Shown here piece by piece: positions 26,466 to 34,462 of a stretch of DNA of 53,085 nt. The position numbers and the translations under genes are program-made. Each line of letters opens with the position of its first letter. Position 1 is the stretch's first letter. This DNA comes from Kaistella haifensis DSM 19056. Lineage in GTDB: Bacteria; Bacteroidota; Bacteroidia; Flavobacteriales; Weeksellaceae. The notes beneath the pieces were generated by a model that was not told the DNA's origin, did no database searches, and worked only from the letters and a program-made list of their open reading frames with translations. The stretch covers positions 1 through 53,085 of the forward strand of contig NZ_JASZ02000015.1 of the NCBI RefSeq assembly GCF_000735695.2, written 5' to 3'.

Positions 26466-27335
26466 ATGAAAAATACATTCGTACTACTATTCGCATTAAT
26501 CGCCAATATTTTGATGGCACAGACGGCAACCAAAGAACAAATCCTGTTGGAATTGCCCGAACTTGAAATTACCAAAGATGTAAACCTGCACATTATTTCA
26601 CCGGAGCCGATTCAATATGTGGATTTATCGACACAAACACTGACTGGAGATTTACCGACCACCAACATTGCGAGAATTAAAATCACTGACAATATTCCAG
26701 TCGATACAAAAGAGAAAACAAAAACACCAACTTCATTCTCCAACGGTAGCACTGTCGGAATCATCACGGTAGTCGGACAATCCTTTATCGCACAATATAA
26801 GGCCGTTTACAGGAATTCTGAAAACAGGAATATCGCCACCAATATCCATATCCAGCCCGAAGCGATGCAGCCGATTGAGTTTAACAAAATGACTTTTTCA
26901 AATTTGGAACTGGCAAAGTTTGCAATGCAAATTATTCAGAAAAAAACCGATGAAAAGCCCATTCGTGAACAGAAAAATATGAAACTCTCGATGCAGCTCA
27001 ACAACGTTTACGTGATGAGCGATTATATCTTTCTCGATTTGACTTTTGAGAACCGCACCAACCTGAGTTACGACATTGAAGATTTAAAGTTTTCGATTGA
27101 GGATAAAAAGATTTACAAAGCAACGAACAACCAGAGTATTGAACTGACGCCGATTTTTCGGTTAAACGGTCAAAAGAGTTTCAGGAGAAATTACCGGAAC
27201 ATTTATGTCTTCAAAAAGTTCACTTATCCGAATAGTAAAGTAATGATGATCCGGCTAATCGAAGAGCAATTCTCTGGAAGAACCATTGAAATGAAGGTGA
27301 ACTATTCGGATATTTTAAAGGCAGATACATTTTAG
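26466..27335 (+). CDS. traN: TraN, DUF4138 VirB9-like channel protein
   Basis: A 289-residue protein starting at ATG 26466 with a clear signal peptide (NTFVLLFALIANILMAQ). A longer frame opens upstream at 26418 but overlaps traM and lacks a signal. The mature part has the TraN/DUF4138 pattern: LHIISPEPIQYVDLSTQTL, then FIAQYKAVY, and YIFLDLTFENRTNLSYDIED followed by a terminal domain with FRLNGQKSFRRNYRNIYVF. It is thought to be the VirB9-like outer-membrane partner of TraM. Confidence 0.88.
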   Translation: MKNTFVLLFALIANILMAQTATKEQILLELPELEITKDVNLHIISPEPIQYVDLSTQTLTGDLPTTNIARIKITDNIPVDTKEKTKTPTSFSNGSTVGIITVVGQSFIAQYKAVYRNSENRNIATNIHIQPEAMQPIEFNKMTFSNLELAKFAMQIIQKKTDEKPIREQKNMKLSMQLNNVYVMSDYIFLDLTFENRTNLSYDIEDLKFSIEDKKIYKATNNQSIELTPIFRLNGQKSFRRNYRNIYVFKKFTYPNSKVMMIRLIEEQFSGRTIEMKVNYSDILKADTF

Positions 27336-27338
27336 AAT

Positions 27339-27770
27339 ATGACTATGGAATTTACTATTACGCTCGAACAGCTGGTTAATGGATTTCTGTACTTGCTATG
27401 GGGATGCTACGTTTTAATCTTTATTTCAATGGTTCAACAGAACACCGAGAAATCAGAACAGTTAGTTAACTGCCAGCAAAAAAATAATGTGCTGCAAAAA
27501 CTTAATCAAAAACTTAATCAAGCTTATGAGGAACAGAGAAAAGAGAGTCAATCTTCAAAAAAAATCTGTGAAGAATTAACCAGGCTTGATTTAGTGAAGA
27601 ATATTGAGACAAAAGCAGAAGAAATAATTAGTGATATGAATCAAATTGATGAAAATCTTGTGAAAATGCAGAAACAGCATGAGCAGTTGTTTGAAGAACA
27701 GAAGAAGTTACATAGCAGCCTTCTCCGCGAACACCACTTACTCAATCAATATTTTCAAAACTATACCTAA
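27339..27770 (+). CDS. membrane-anchored coiled-coil protein
   Basis: A 143-residue protein with one N-terminal transmembrane segment (GFLYLLWGCYVLIFISMV) and then an almost continuous coiled coil: many Glu, Gln and Lys in heptad-like order through residues ~35-140, with no folded domain visible. It lies between traN and the coupling protein gene, touching the latter by one base. It may tether or space the coupling protein at the channel. The family was not recognised, and its AT-richer base use differs a little from the tra genes on either side. Confidence 0.55.
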   Translation: MTMEFTITLEQLVNGFLYLLWGCYVLIFISMVQQNTEKSEQLVNCQQKNNVLQKLNQKLNQAYEEQRKESQSSKKICEELTRLDLVKNIETKAEEIISDMNQIDENLVKMQKQHEQLFEEQKKLHSSLLREHHLLNQYFQNYT

Positions 27771-29758
27771 TGCAGGAACAACAGCACCAGATAAAGATTT
27801 ATGGATTCCTTCAGAAGGCGGTCTATGCCGTGGTTGCATTGGACTGTGCATCGTTGTTCTATCTGAATGCCGATATTCCAGTGGTCTCCAATCTGTTGAA
27901 GAATTTTTCAAAGATGAGTTTCTTTTATCCGCCGATCCATGCAAAATTTGCCACGCTTATTTTGATTGGTTTGGTAGCCATTGGAACGAAAGCGAAGAAA
28001 AAGCGGGATTTAAAGATTGCGACCGAAATTGTCATTCCGATGATGTTGGGATTGCTGTTGATTTTCTCGTCGCTGATATGGCAGAATGAGGCAGGAAATA
28101 CAACAATTCCAAAGATACTTCCGGGATTGAATCTGTATCAAATGATGTATGCGGTGATGTCATTTTTGGGAGCGGTGATTCTTCAAATGGGAGCGGATTC
28201 TATCTCCAAACTGATGCAGCAGAAGATGGGCAAAGACCGATGGAATGTGGAAGAGGAAAGTTTCGACCAAAACCAGCAACTCGTTGAAACCGATACCAGT
28301 ATCAATATTCCGTACCTGTTCAGGTTTCAGAAAACCATCAAAAAAGGTTGGATGAATATCAATCCGTTTCGAGGAACGATGGTGATTGGAACGCCCGGTT
28401 CTGGAAAATCTTTCGGGGTCATCAATCCCGCGATTCGTCAGATGATTGGTAAAGGATTCTGCCTGTGTATTTATGATTTCAAATTTCCCGATTTGGCGCA
28501 GATCGCCTATTACCATTATTTGCTCAAAAAAAGTAAGAATAAGGGCTACCAGCATCAGTTCCACGTCATCAATTTGAACGACGTGGAAAAATCCAAAAGA
28601 GTGAACCCCTTTAGAAAAGAATACATCCAGACTTTGGCGGAAGCGCAGGAAATGGCAGAATCGATGGTGTCCTCGCTTCAAAAAGGCGGCTCAAGTTCGG
28701 GAGGCGGTTCCGACGCGTTTTTCACGCAGTCGGCAATCAATTTCCTTTCGTCGTGCATCTACTTTTTTGCCAGACTCGAGAACGGAAAATATTCTGATTT
28801 ACCGCATATCCTTTCCTTTATGAACCGCAGTTACAAAGAGATTTTTGATGCGCTGTTCACCAATGAGGAAATTTTATCGCTGCTGTCGCCGTTCAAGACC
28901 GCTTATGACAACAAGGCTTTTGACCAGTTGGAAGGACAGATTGGAACCTTGAAAATTTTTATGTCCCGATTGGCGACCAAGGAAAGTTTTTGGGTGTTTT
29001 CGGGTGACGAAGTCGAACTGAAGATTACCGACAAAGAAAATCCATCCATCCTGATTCTGGCCTCAGATCCGGGAACACAGGATATTAATTCCGCACTTTA
29101 TTCCTCGGTTCTGAACAGGACTTTGCGATTGATCAACTCCAAACACAATTTACCGGGAGGAATTATAGCAGATGAATTTCCAACGATTTACATCCATAAA
29201 ATCGACAATGTGGTGGCAACGGCAAGAAGTAACCGGGTTGCGGTTTTGCTCGGACTGCAGGAAATTCCGCAACTCCGACAATTCTACAAAAAAGAGGTCG
29301 CCGATACCATTTCCGCCATTGTCGGGAATATTCTGTCGGGTTCCGCAAGAGATAAAAACACTTTGGACTGGCTCGAAAAACTGTTTGGCAAAATCAAACA
29401 GAAATCCTACTCACAATCCATATCGCAGCAGGGAACTACGACGAGCATTAACGAGAAGATGGACAATATGATTCCTGCTGGAAAGATAGCCGCGCTTAAA
29501 ACCGGAGAAATGGTCGGAATGATTGCCCAGGGCGAAGAAAACGACACCGAAGAATACAAAACTTCCGCTATGAACGGAAAAATCAACCTGGATTTAAAAG
29601 CCATCAAGCACGAGGAACAGAACTATGTGAAAATGCCCGTTTATTACTCCTTTGCGGACAAAACAGGAAAAGACCGGAAAGACGAAGTCCTGATGACCAA
29701 TTTCAGAAAAATCAACAAAGAGGTGGAGCTCATAGTAAACGAACTTTCAAAAGAATAA
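27770..29758 (+). CDS. type IV coupling protein (VirD4/TraG-TraD family)
   Basis: A 662-residue ATPase that carries the relaxase-DNA complex to the channel. Two to four hydrophobic segments lie within the first ~150 residues. Walker A is GTPGSGKS (207-214), followed by CLCIYDFKFPDLAQIAYYHY and the Walker B region GGIIADEFPTIY (~residue 463). The motif VATARSNRVAVLLGLQEIPQL matches the Bacteroidetes coupling proteins, often named MobC or TraG in annotations. It is full length, with no obvious lesion, and four bases separate it from the M23 gene. Confidence 0.88.
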   Translation: MQEQQHQIKIYGFLQKAVYAVVALDCASLFYLNADIPVVSNLLKNFSKMSFFYPPIHAKFATLILIGLVAIGTKAKKKRDLKIATEIVIPMMLGLLLIFSSLIWQNEAGNTTIPKILPGLNLYQMMYAVMSFLGAVILQMGADSISKLMQQKMGKDRWNVEEESFDQNQQLVETDTSINIPYLFRFQKTIKKGWMNINPFRGTMVIGTPGSGKSFGVINPAIRQMIGKGFCLCIYDFKFPDLAQIAYYHYLLKKSKNKGYQHQFHVINLNDVEKSKRVNPFRKEYIQTLAEAQEMAESMVSSLQKGGSSSGGGSDAFFTQSAINFLSSCIYFFARLENGKYSDLPHILSFMNRSYKEIFDALFTNEEILSLLSPFKTAYDNKAFDQLEGQIGTLKIFMSRLATKESFWVFSGDEVELKITDKENPSILILASDPGTQDINSALYSSVLNRTLRLINSKHNLPGGIIADEFPTIYIHKIDNVVATARSNRVAVLLGLQEIPQLRQFYKKEVADTISAIVGNILSGSARDKNTLDWLEKLFGKIKQKSYSQSISQQGTTTSINEKMDNMIPAGKIAALKTGEMVGMIAQGEENDTEEYKTSAMNGKINLDLKAIKHEEQNYVKMPVYYSFADKTGKDRKDEVLMTNFRKINKEVELIVNELSKE

Positions 29759-29762
29759 AAGA

Positions 29763-30629
29763 ATGCAACAGAAAATAATTAAAATCCTTTTACCCATCCT
29801 TATTCTGACAGGAAATTTTCTTTCGGCCCAGTTCAATACGCTGACTCCGACCTTACCAAAGAAATCGGAAAATATCAATGTTTCAGAGAATACTCAAAAT
29901 CAGGTAAAGCCAACCAAAAATCCGCCAAAAAAATCTTGGAAGGAAGTATTCAACTTTACTTCAAAAACGGATATAAGGACTGAACTGGACTCCCTGAAAT
30001 CATTGATAAAGCAGTATAACGCTGCAGGAAAATTGAGAAAAATGCAGTATGAAAATCTGCAAGATTCCCTAAAGCAACTGATTTTAAAGAGTGATAATAA
30101 TAGTAAAAACAATACCCAATTAGAGCAACCAAATTCTATTTCTGATGAAAATGAATGGTTTCCATCCATCTCCAAAATCGTGATGCCCCTGAAGAATAAT
30201 TTGTCTATCACTTCGGGTTATGGTTCAAGAATCCATCCCATTTTTGGAATGCGCAAAATGCACAACGGCATTGATTTGAAAGCCGACCACGAAGATGTTT
30301 ACGCCGTCCTTGACGGAATCGTCATCGAATCGGGTTGGGATTCCAAAGGCGGTGGAAACTACATCAAAATGAAACATTTTGACCGATTTGAAACCGCCTA
30401 TCTGCACCTGTCGCAAATGTATTACAGGACGGGAGAAAAAGTAAGGGCAGGCTTCATCATCGGAAAAAGCGGAAATACCGGAAATTCTACCGGACCGCAC
30501 CTGCATTTCGCAGTAAAGGAATATAGCAGAAGCATCAATCCTGCCCACTTCCTCAACGACCTAATCAACGCAAACCAATTAATCGCCACATACTATGCAA
30601 ACAGAACATTTACCGACCGAAGACCTTAA
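29763..30629 (+). CDS. M23-family peptidoglycan endopeptidase
   Basis: A 288-residue exported protein with an N-terminal signal ending NFLSAQ, a disordered and coiled-coil stretch to about residue 130, and a C-terminal LytM/M23 domain. The zinc and catalytic residues are visible: GSRIHPIFGMRKMHNGIDLKA (first His and Asp), the central AYLHLSQM, and GPHLHFAVKE. In conjugation loci such enzymes cut peptidoglycan so the channel can be assembled. The gene overlaps the next one by 35 bases. Confidence 0.88.
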   Translation: MQQKIIKILLPILILTGNFLSAQFNTLTPTLPKKSENINVSENTQNQVKPTKNPPKKSWKEVFNFTSKTDIRTELDSLKSLIKQYNAAGKLRKMQYENLQDSLKQLILKSDNNSKNNTQLEQPNSISDENEWFPSISKIVMPLKNNLSITSGYGSRIHPIFGMRKMHNGIDLKADHEDVYAVLDGIVIESGWDSKGGGNYIKMKHFDRFETAYLHLSQMYYRTGEKVRAGFIIGKSGNTGNSTGPHLHFAVKEYSRSINPAHFLNDLINANQLIATYYANRTFTDRRP

Positions 30630-31302
30630 AAAATTCGGAATCATCAACGAAGACTTATCGTTTTCCAAAAACCTGAAAGCAGACGACATCCAAAAATTTC
30701 TTCAGGGCTACACCATGGTCGCCGACAACGGGAAAAACCGGGCAACCTTCCAACTGACGGAGAACAACACTAAACTCAAAGTCATCTTTTTGGAACGGGA
30801 CAAAAGCATCTCTGAAATCATTGAAAACAGCAAGGAAAGAATTGAGTATTCCAATATTAAAAATCTTTCAGAGTCCAGGGAATCGAAACTTTCCCTTGAG
30901 AAAAAGGCTTTCATCTACGACAGGGAAAACAACATCGTGGCAGAATTTGACCTGATCAGAAACGCCACGGAACTGACCGCCATTATCGTCGATAAAAAGG
31001 ACGTTGTGGAAATCAACCGCTACAAAGTAGAACTCCAAAAACTGAAAAATTTTCTGATAGACAAAATCGACCAATATCCCGAAATCGCCAAAGAGATTGA
31101 GAAAGACATCAACATCGTCTCAAGGGAAATTAATACCGTAAACAGCATCAGTCCGGACGAGAAGCAAATCTCAAAAGGACAGAATTCGGAGGTTCAACTC
31201 AATGTCAACGACAAAGACCTGTATGAGGATGCCAATAGAAATCGGGAAGAGCAGGAAGAGGAATCCCACGAACGCGAGAAACCACGAGGATTCAGACGAT
31301 AA
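30595..31302 (+). CDS. hypothetical protein of the mobile-element operon
   Basis: A 235-residue cytoplasmic-looking protein with no signal or membrane segment. It begins HLPTEDLKKFGIINEDLSF, resembling the short DUF4099/DUF3945-like modules seen in accessory proteins of Bacteroidetes elements. A basic helical middle and a disordered acidic tail ending GFRR follow. It overlaps the M23 gene by 35 bases and precedes the JAB protein by 24. Role unknown; DNA processing is a guess based on its neighbours. Confidence 0.5.
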   Translation: MQTEHLPTEDLKKFGIINEDLSFSKNLKADDIQKFLQGYTMVADNGKNRATFQLTENNTKLKVIFLERDKSISEIIENSKERIEYSNIKNLSESRESKLSLEKKAFIYDRENNIVAEFDLIRNATELTAIIVDKKDVVEINRYKVELQKLKNFLIDKIDQYPEIAKEIEKDINIVSREINTVNSISPDEKQISKGQNSEVQLNVNDKDLYEDANRNREEQEEESHEREKPRGFRR

Positions 31303-31326
31303 TATTCAATTCAAAAAAACACAAAA

Positions 31327-33708
31327 ATGGAAAATACTAATCCGAAAAATTTTTCGTCAAGATATGAAGAGGAGATGGACGCAACACGTTCGGGATTTTC
31401 ATTAGAAGATGCCGTAGATGATGTTCCTTTCAAGAAGAACATCAGGGAAACAGACGGAAAAATTAGTAACATGGACATTAAAAACCAATCCAATGGAAAG
31501 AACACGAATTATGGCTTTGAGGAGGATGAGACAACACGCTATCTCAAAACGTCGGAAGGCGAAATATTACCCTACAAATTATTCTCAGCCGGAAATCATC
31601 TTGGTGGGGAATCCCATCTCCTACGGGAAAACGATTCACACCGAGATCCCACCGATTTTGCGTTAGTTGAAAGGCAGTTTGCTGAAAACAGAACCCTTTC
31701 GTTTACGGCAGGAACAAAAATTTCTGAAGTTTCGGATGTCGCTTGGCTTTTTCGTTCGTTGGAGGACGAAGCCGTGGAACATACTTTTGCACTATACCGT
31801 TTTAAGGACGATAGTTATCTCGTTCAGCATCTATCTTCAGGAGGAATTACTGCAACGGTAGTGGATTTGCGACTTTTGGCGGGAAATGTCTTTAAACTCA
31901 ATCCCGAAAGCATCACTTTGGTTCACAATCACCCGAGTGGAAGATTGGTTTCAAGCCGTGAAGACCGTTTGATGCTCGACCGTCTGAACAAAATTTTTGA
32001 CGATACCGGAATCAAAGTGGAGGACGGCATTATCCTGAATCTGCGTTCCGGAAAATACCTCACGTTCACCGCTGAAAGTATTACCGATGTTGTTCACGAA
32101 CTGAAGAACCAAAACCAGTTTCAAAATCAGTTTCAAAATCAGTTTCCAGTTAATGTTTACAGTTTCAGCAAGCAGGTTTTTGCAGAGAATTACCAACCGA
32201 AACGCATCAACGGTCCCGAAGACATTGCCGCCTATCTTTCCTCCCAGAAATTTGGACTTTCGGACAGAACCGAAGCCCTCATTTTGAACAACGCCAACGA
32301 GATTGTAGGAAAATTTGTTCTTCCGCAACACCACCAGTTGGAAAAACTCACGGAATTATTGACCATTCACGCAGGAACAGCCACTATTCTTTATGGAAAT
32401 AACGTCACTGATGAAATGTTCCGTTCCTACCGTGATAAATTGGCTTTATCGGGATTTACTGCCTTGGATGCGATCAGACTGAAAAGCAACAACTACTATT
32501 CGGCAGCGCAGGAAGTGGACATCAAGGTTTCTGATCATCTATTAAACAAATTCGGCAAAAATAATTTGAATGCTGAACCAATGTTATTTGAACCCGAAAA
32601 CATACCGTATCGCAGTATTTCGGAAAATAAAAACCCTTTGACCAATCCGGAAAATTTTGATTATGCCAAGATTTTTATAGATGACGCAGAAGGCAAGACC
32701 AAGCACGAATTTAAAATCTCATTAACAGACGATGATTTTGAAAATTACAAAGAAATTTCGGCAAAGATTCAACTGTATCGGCAATCACAGGATACGGTAC
32801 TGCTTTTCATCAGTGGTCAGTTGCTGAGTTATGAGCCGAAAGAGCAGACCGAAGACATCATTCAATCTATTAAAATGATTTTCGATCTAACGACTAAGCA
32901 GGAAAAAAACATATTTAACAAACAACATTTTATTAACAACCAAAACCCCAACATTATGGAAACAACCAAAGAATTCAACCAGGTAGATTATTTTAAAAAC
33001 CAGTTAAAGTACCTCGGTTTCGGCGAAAGTGAAAAGCTTCACAAAGATTTGGAGAAAGGCATCAAATCAAAAAATCAGGAATTTGAAATCAAGACATCCT
33101 CCGACAAAGCCCTTCCGGGAAATAAGGTGGACTTTAACCTGAAATTCAATAAAACGGAAAGTGGAGGCGTTTTTCTCAACTCGTACCACGCCCGACTTAC
33201 CAACGAAAAAGGAGAGGAGATTTCTCACAATTTTCCGGTCAATCGGGAAAATACCTTTACCGCAAAGGAAGCCGTCAACCTATTGGAAGGCAGGAGCGTA
33301 AAAATCGAGTTTCACAACCCGAAAAGCGACCAATCTGAAACGGCGTTTGTCCAGTTCAACTTCGAGGAACCAAAAACCGACAAGGGAAACTATATGTTTC
33401 AGAATTTCTACCAAAACTATGGCGTGGACACGGAAAAAATCGTTGAAAAATCCAACCTCATTTTTGACAAGCCGGAATATAAAGAAAACACTATTAAATC
33501 CTTGGAAAAAGGAAATGTGGTGAAAGTGAAATTTGAGTTAGACGACAAAGTAGTGGAAGGCAAAGCGGTTCTGAATCCCCAATATAAAAACCTGAACCTC
33601 TACGACAGCGAAATGAACAGGATGAACACCAACAAACCTTTGCAGGGCATGGAAAATGAAGAAAAAAATGAGAAAGCCAATGTAAGGGAGCAGAGCATTA
33701 AACGATAA
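31327..33708 (+). CDS. RadC-like JAB/MPN metalloprotease-fold protein
   Basis: A 793-residue protein. Near residues 120-250 is a JAB/MPN (RadC-like) domain with a complete metal motif: His200-Asn-His202-Pro-Ser-Gly followed ten residues on by Asp213 (HNHPSGRLVSSREDRLML). A second, degenerate copy of the same fold may follow around residues 300-400 (LSDRTEALILNNANEIVGKF). The C-terminal third, from METTKEFNQVDYF on, looks like a separate unit with DFNLKFNKTESGG and repeated beta-rich stretches. Such proteins are common cargo of Bacteroidetes conjugative elements; anti-defence or DNA-repair roles are proposed but not shown. A hairpin terminator follows the gene. Confidence 0.72.
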   Translation: MENTNPKNFSSRYEEEMDATRSGFSLEDAVDDVPFKKNIRETDGKISNMDIKNQSNGKNTNYGFEEDETTRYLKTSEGEILPYKLFSAGNHLGGESHLLRENDSHRDPTDFALVERQFAENRTLSFTAGTKISEVSDVAWLFRSLEDEAVEHTFALYRFKDDSYLVQHLSSGGITATVVDLRLLAGNVFKLNPESITLVHNHPSGRLVSSREDRLMLDRLNKIFDDTGIKVEDGIILNLRSGKYLTFTAESITDVVHELKNQNQFQNQFQNQFPVNVYSFSKQVFAENYQPKRINGPEDIAAYLSSQKFGLSDRTEALILNNANEIVGKFVLPQHHQLEKLTELLTIHAGTATILYGNNVTDEMFRSYRDKLALSGFTALDAIRLKSNNYYSAAQEVDIKVSDHLLNKFGKNNLNAEPMLFEPENIPYRSISENKNPLTNPENFDYAKIFIDDAEGKTKHEFKISLTDDDFENYKEISAKIQLYRQSQDTVLLFISGQLLSYEPKEQTEDIIQSIKMIFDLTTKQEKNIFNKQHFINNQNPNIMETTKEFNQVDYFKNQLKYLGFGESEKLHKDLEKGIKSKNQEFEIKTSSDKALPGNKVDFNLKFNKTESGGVFLNSYHARLTNEKGEEISHNFPVNRENTFTAKEAVNLLEGRSVKIEFHNPKSDQSETAFVQFNFEEPKTDKGNYMFQNFYQNYGVDTEKIVEKSNLIFDKPEYKENTIKSLEKGNVVKVKFELDDKVVEGKAVLNPQYKNLNLYDSEMNRMNTNKPLQGMENEEKNEKANVREQSIKR

Positions 33709-33736
33709 AATAATACCTGACCAATATTATCCAAAG

Positions 33737-33768
33737 GCGGCAGGTCAGCAATTGATTTGCCGCTTTTT
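33737..33768 (+). terminator. hairpin terminator after the JAB gene
   Basis: GCGGCA (33737-33742) pairs with TGCCGC (33758-33763) around a 15-base loop, followed by five T. It lies 29 bases after the stop codon at 33708 and just before the lipoprotein gene at 33782, so it would end the long tra transcript. Confidence 0.55.
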
Positions 33769-33781
33769 AAAAACTACAGAG

Positions 33782-34462
33782 ATGAAATTAAAAACACTTT
33801 TTATTTTATGCCTTTTGGCAATTTTTCTTTACTCGTGCCGCAAAGAAATCAAATCCGAAAAAGGAGGAATCGACCTGATTTCCAATGTTTATTTTGATGC
33901 CTCCAAAGGATTGGAGCAAAAGCAGAGTTTCCATTTGTCGAAACTCAATTATTCGGGAAACCAAATCATAGAATTCGTTCCCGACCATTCCTTTCCTGAA
34001 ATCAACACGTAGACCTACTTTATACAGGACTCACTGTGCTATCCGATTGAAAATGATAACGGAAGCATTATCCTTTCAGAAGTTGCTAAAACTCAGAAAC
34101 CGCAATTGGTTTGGAACAAGAAGGAAGGAGCCATTTTTTCAAAGGAACAGATTCTGAACTACCGAAACCGCAGAAAACTATCCGACACGGTTTTGTTCAA
34201 CAAAAAATACAAACGTTTCGAGATTAATTCTCCGTGGAATTACACAAGGTTCTACATCTATCCCACGGACACCATTTTGTCGCATTCCATCTACCGGCAT
34301 GCTGAAAAGGATTATGGAGGACGGTTGGAGCGCATCGATTCCTACAATAAGAAGACCGACATTTTCGTAAGTCTTCAACTTTTGCCCCGAAAAAATTGGG
34401 ATGACGCAGCGAAAGAAATTTTTGACTTTAACCATTTTGTAAACAGCAGAAAAAGTGAGTGA
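33782..34462 (+). pseudogene. lipoprotein gene with an in-frame amber stop
   Basis: ATG 33782 opens a lipoprotein signal (LKTLFILCLLAIFLYSC, lipobox Cys at residue 19). The frame stops at TAG 34010-34012 after SFPEINT and then stays open in the same frame as YFIQDSLCYPIENDNGSI to a stop at 34460-34462. The full protein would be 226 residues. A single C-to-T change (CAG to TAG) explains the break. The downstream part has no good start apart from an ATG at 34106. It overlaps the methylase start by eight bases. In related elements this slot often holds a small lipoprotein of unknown role. Confidence 0.7.
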
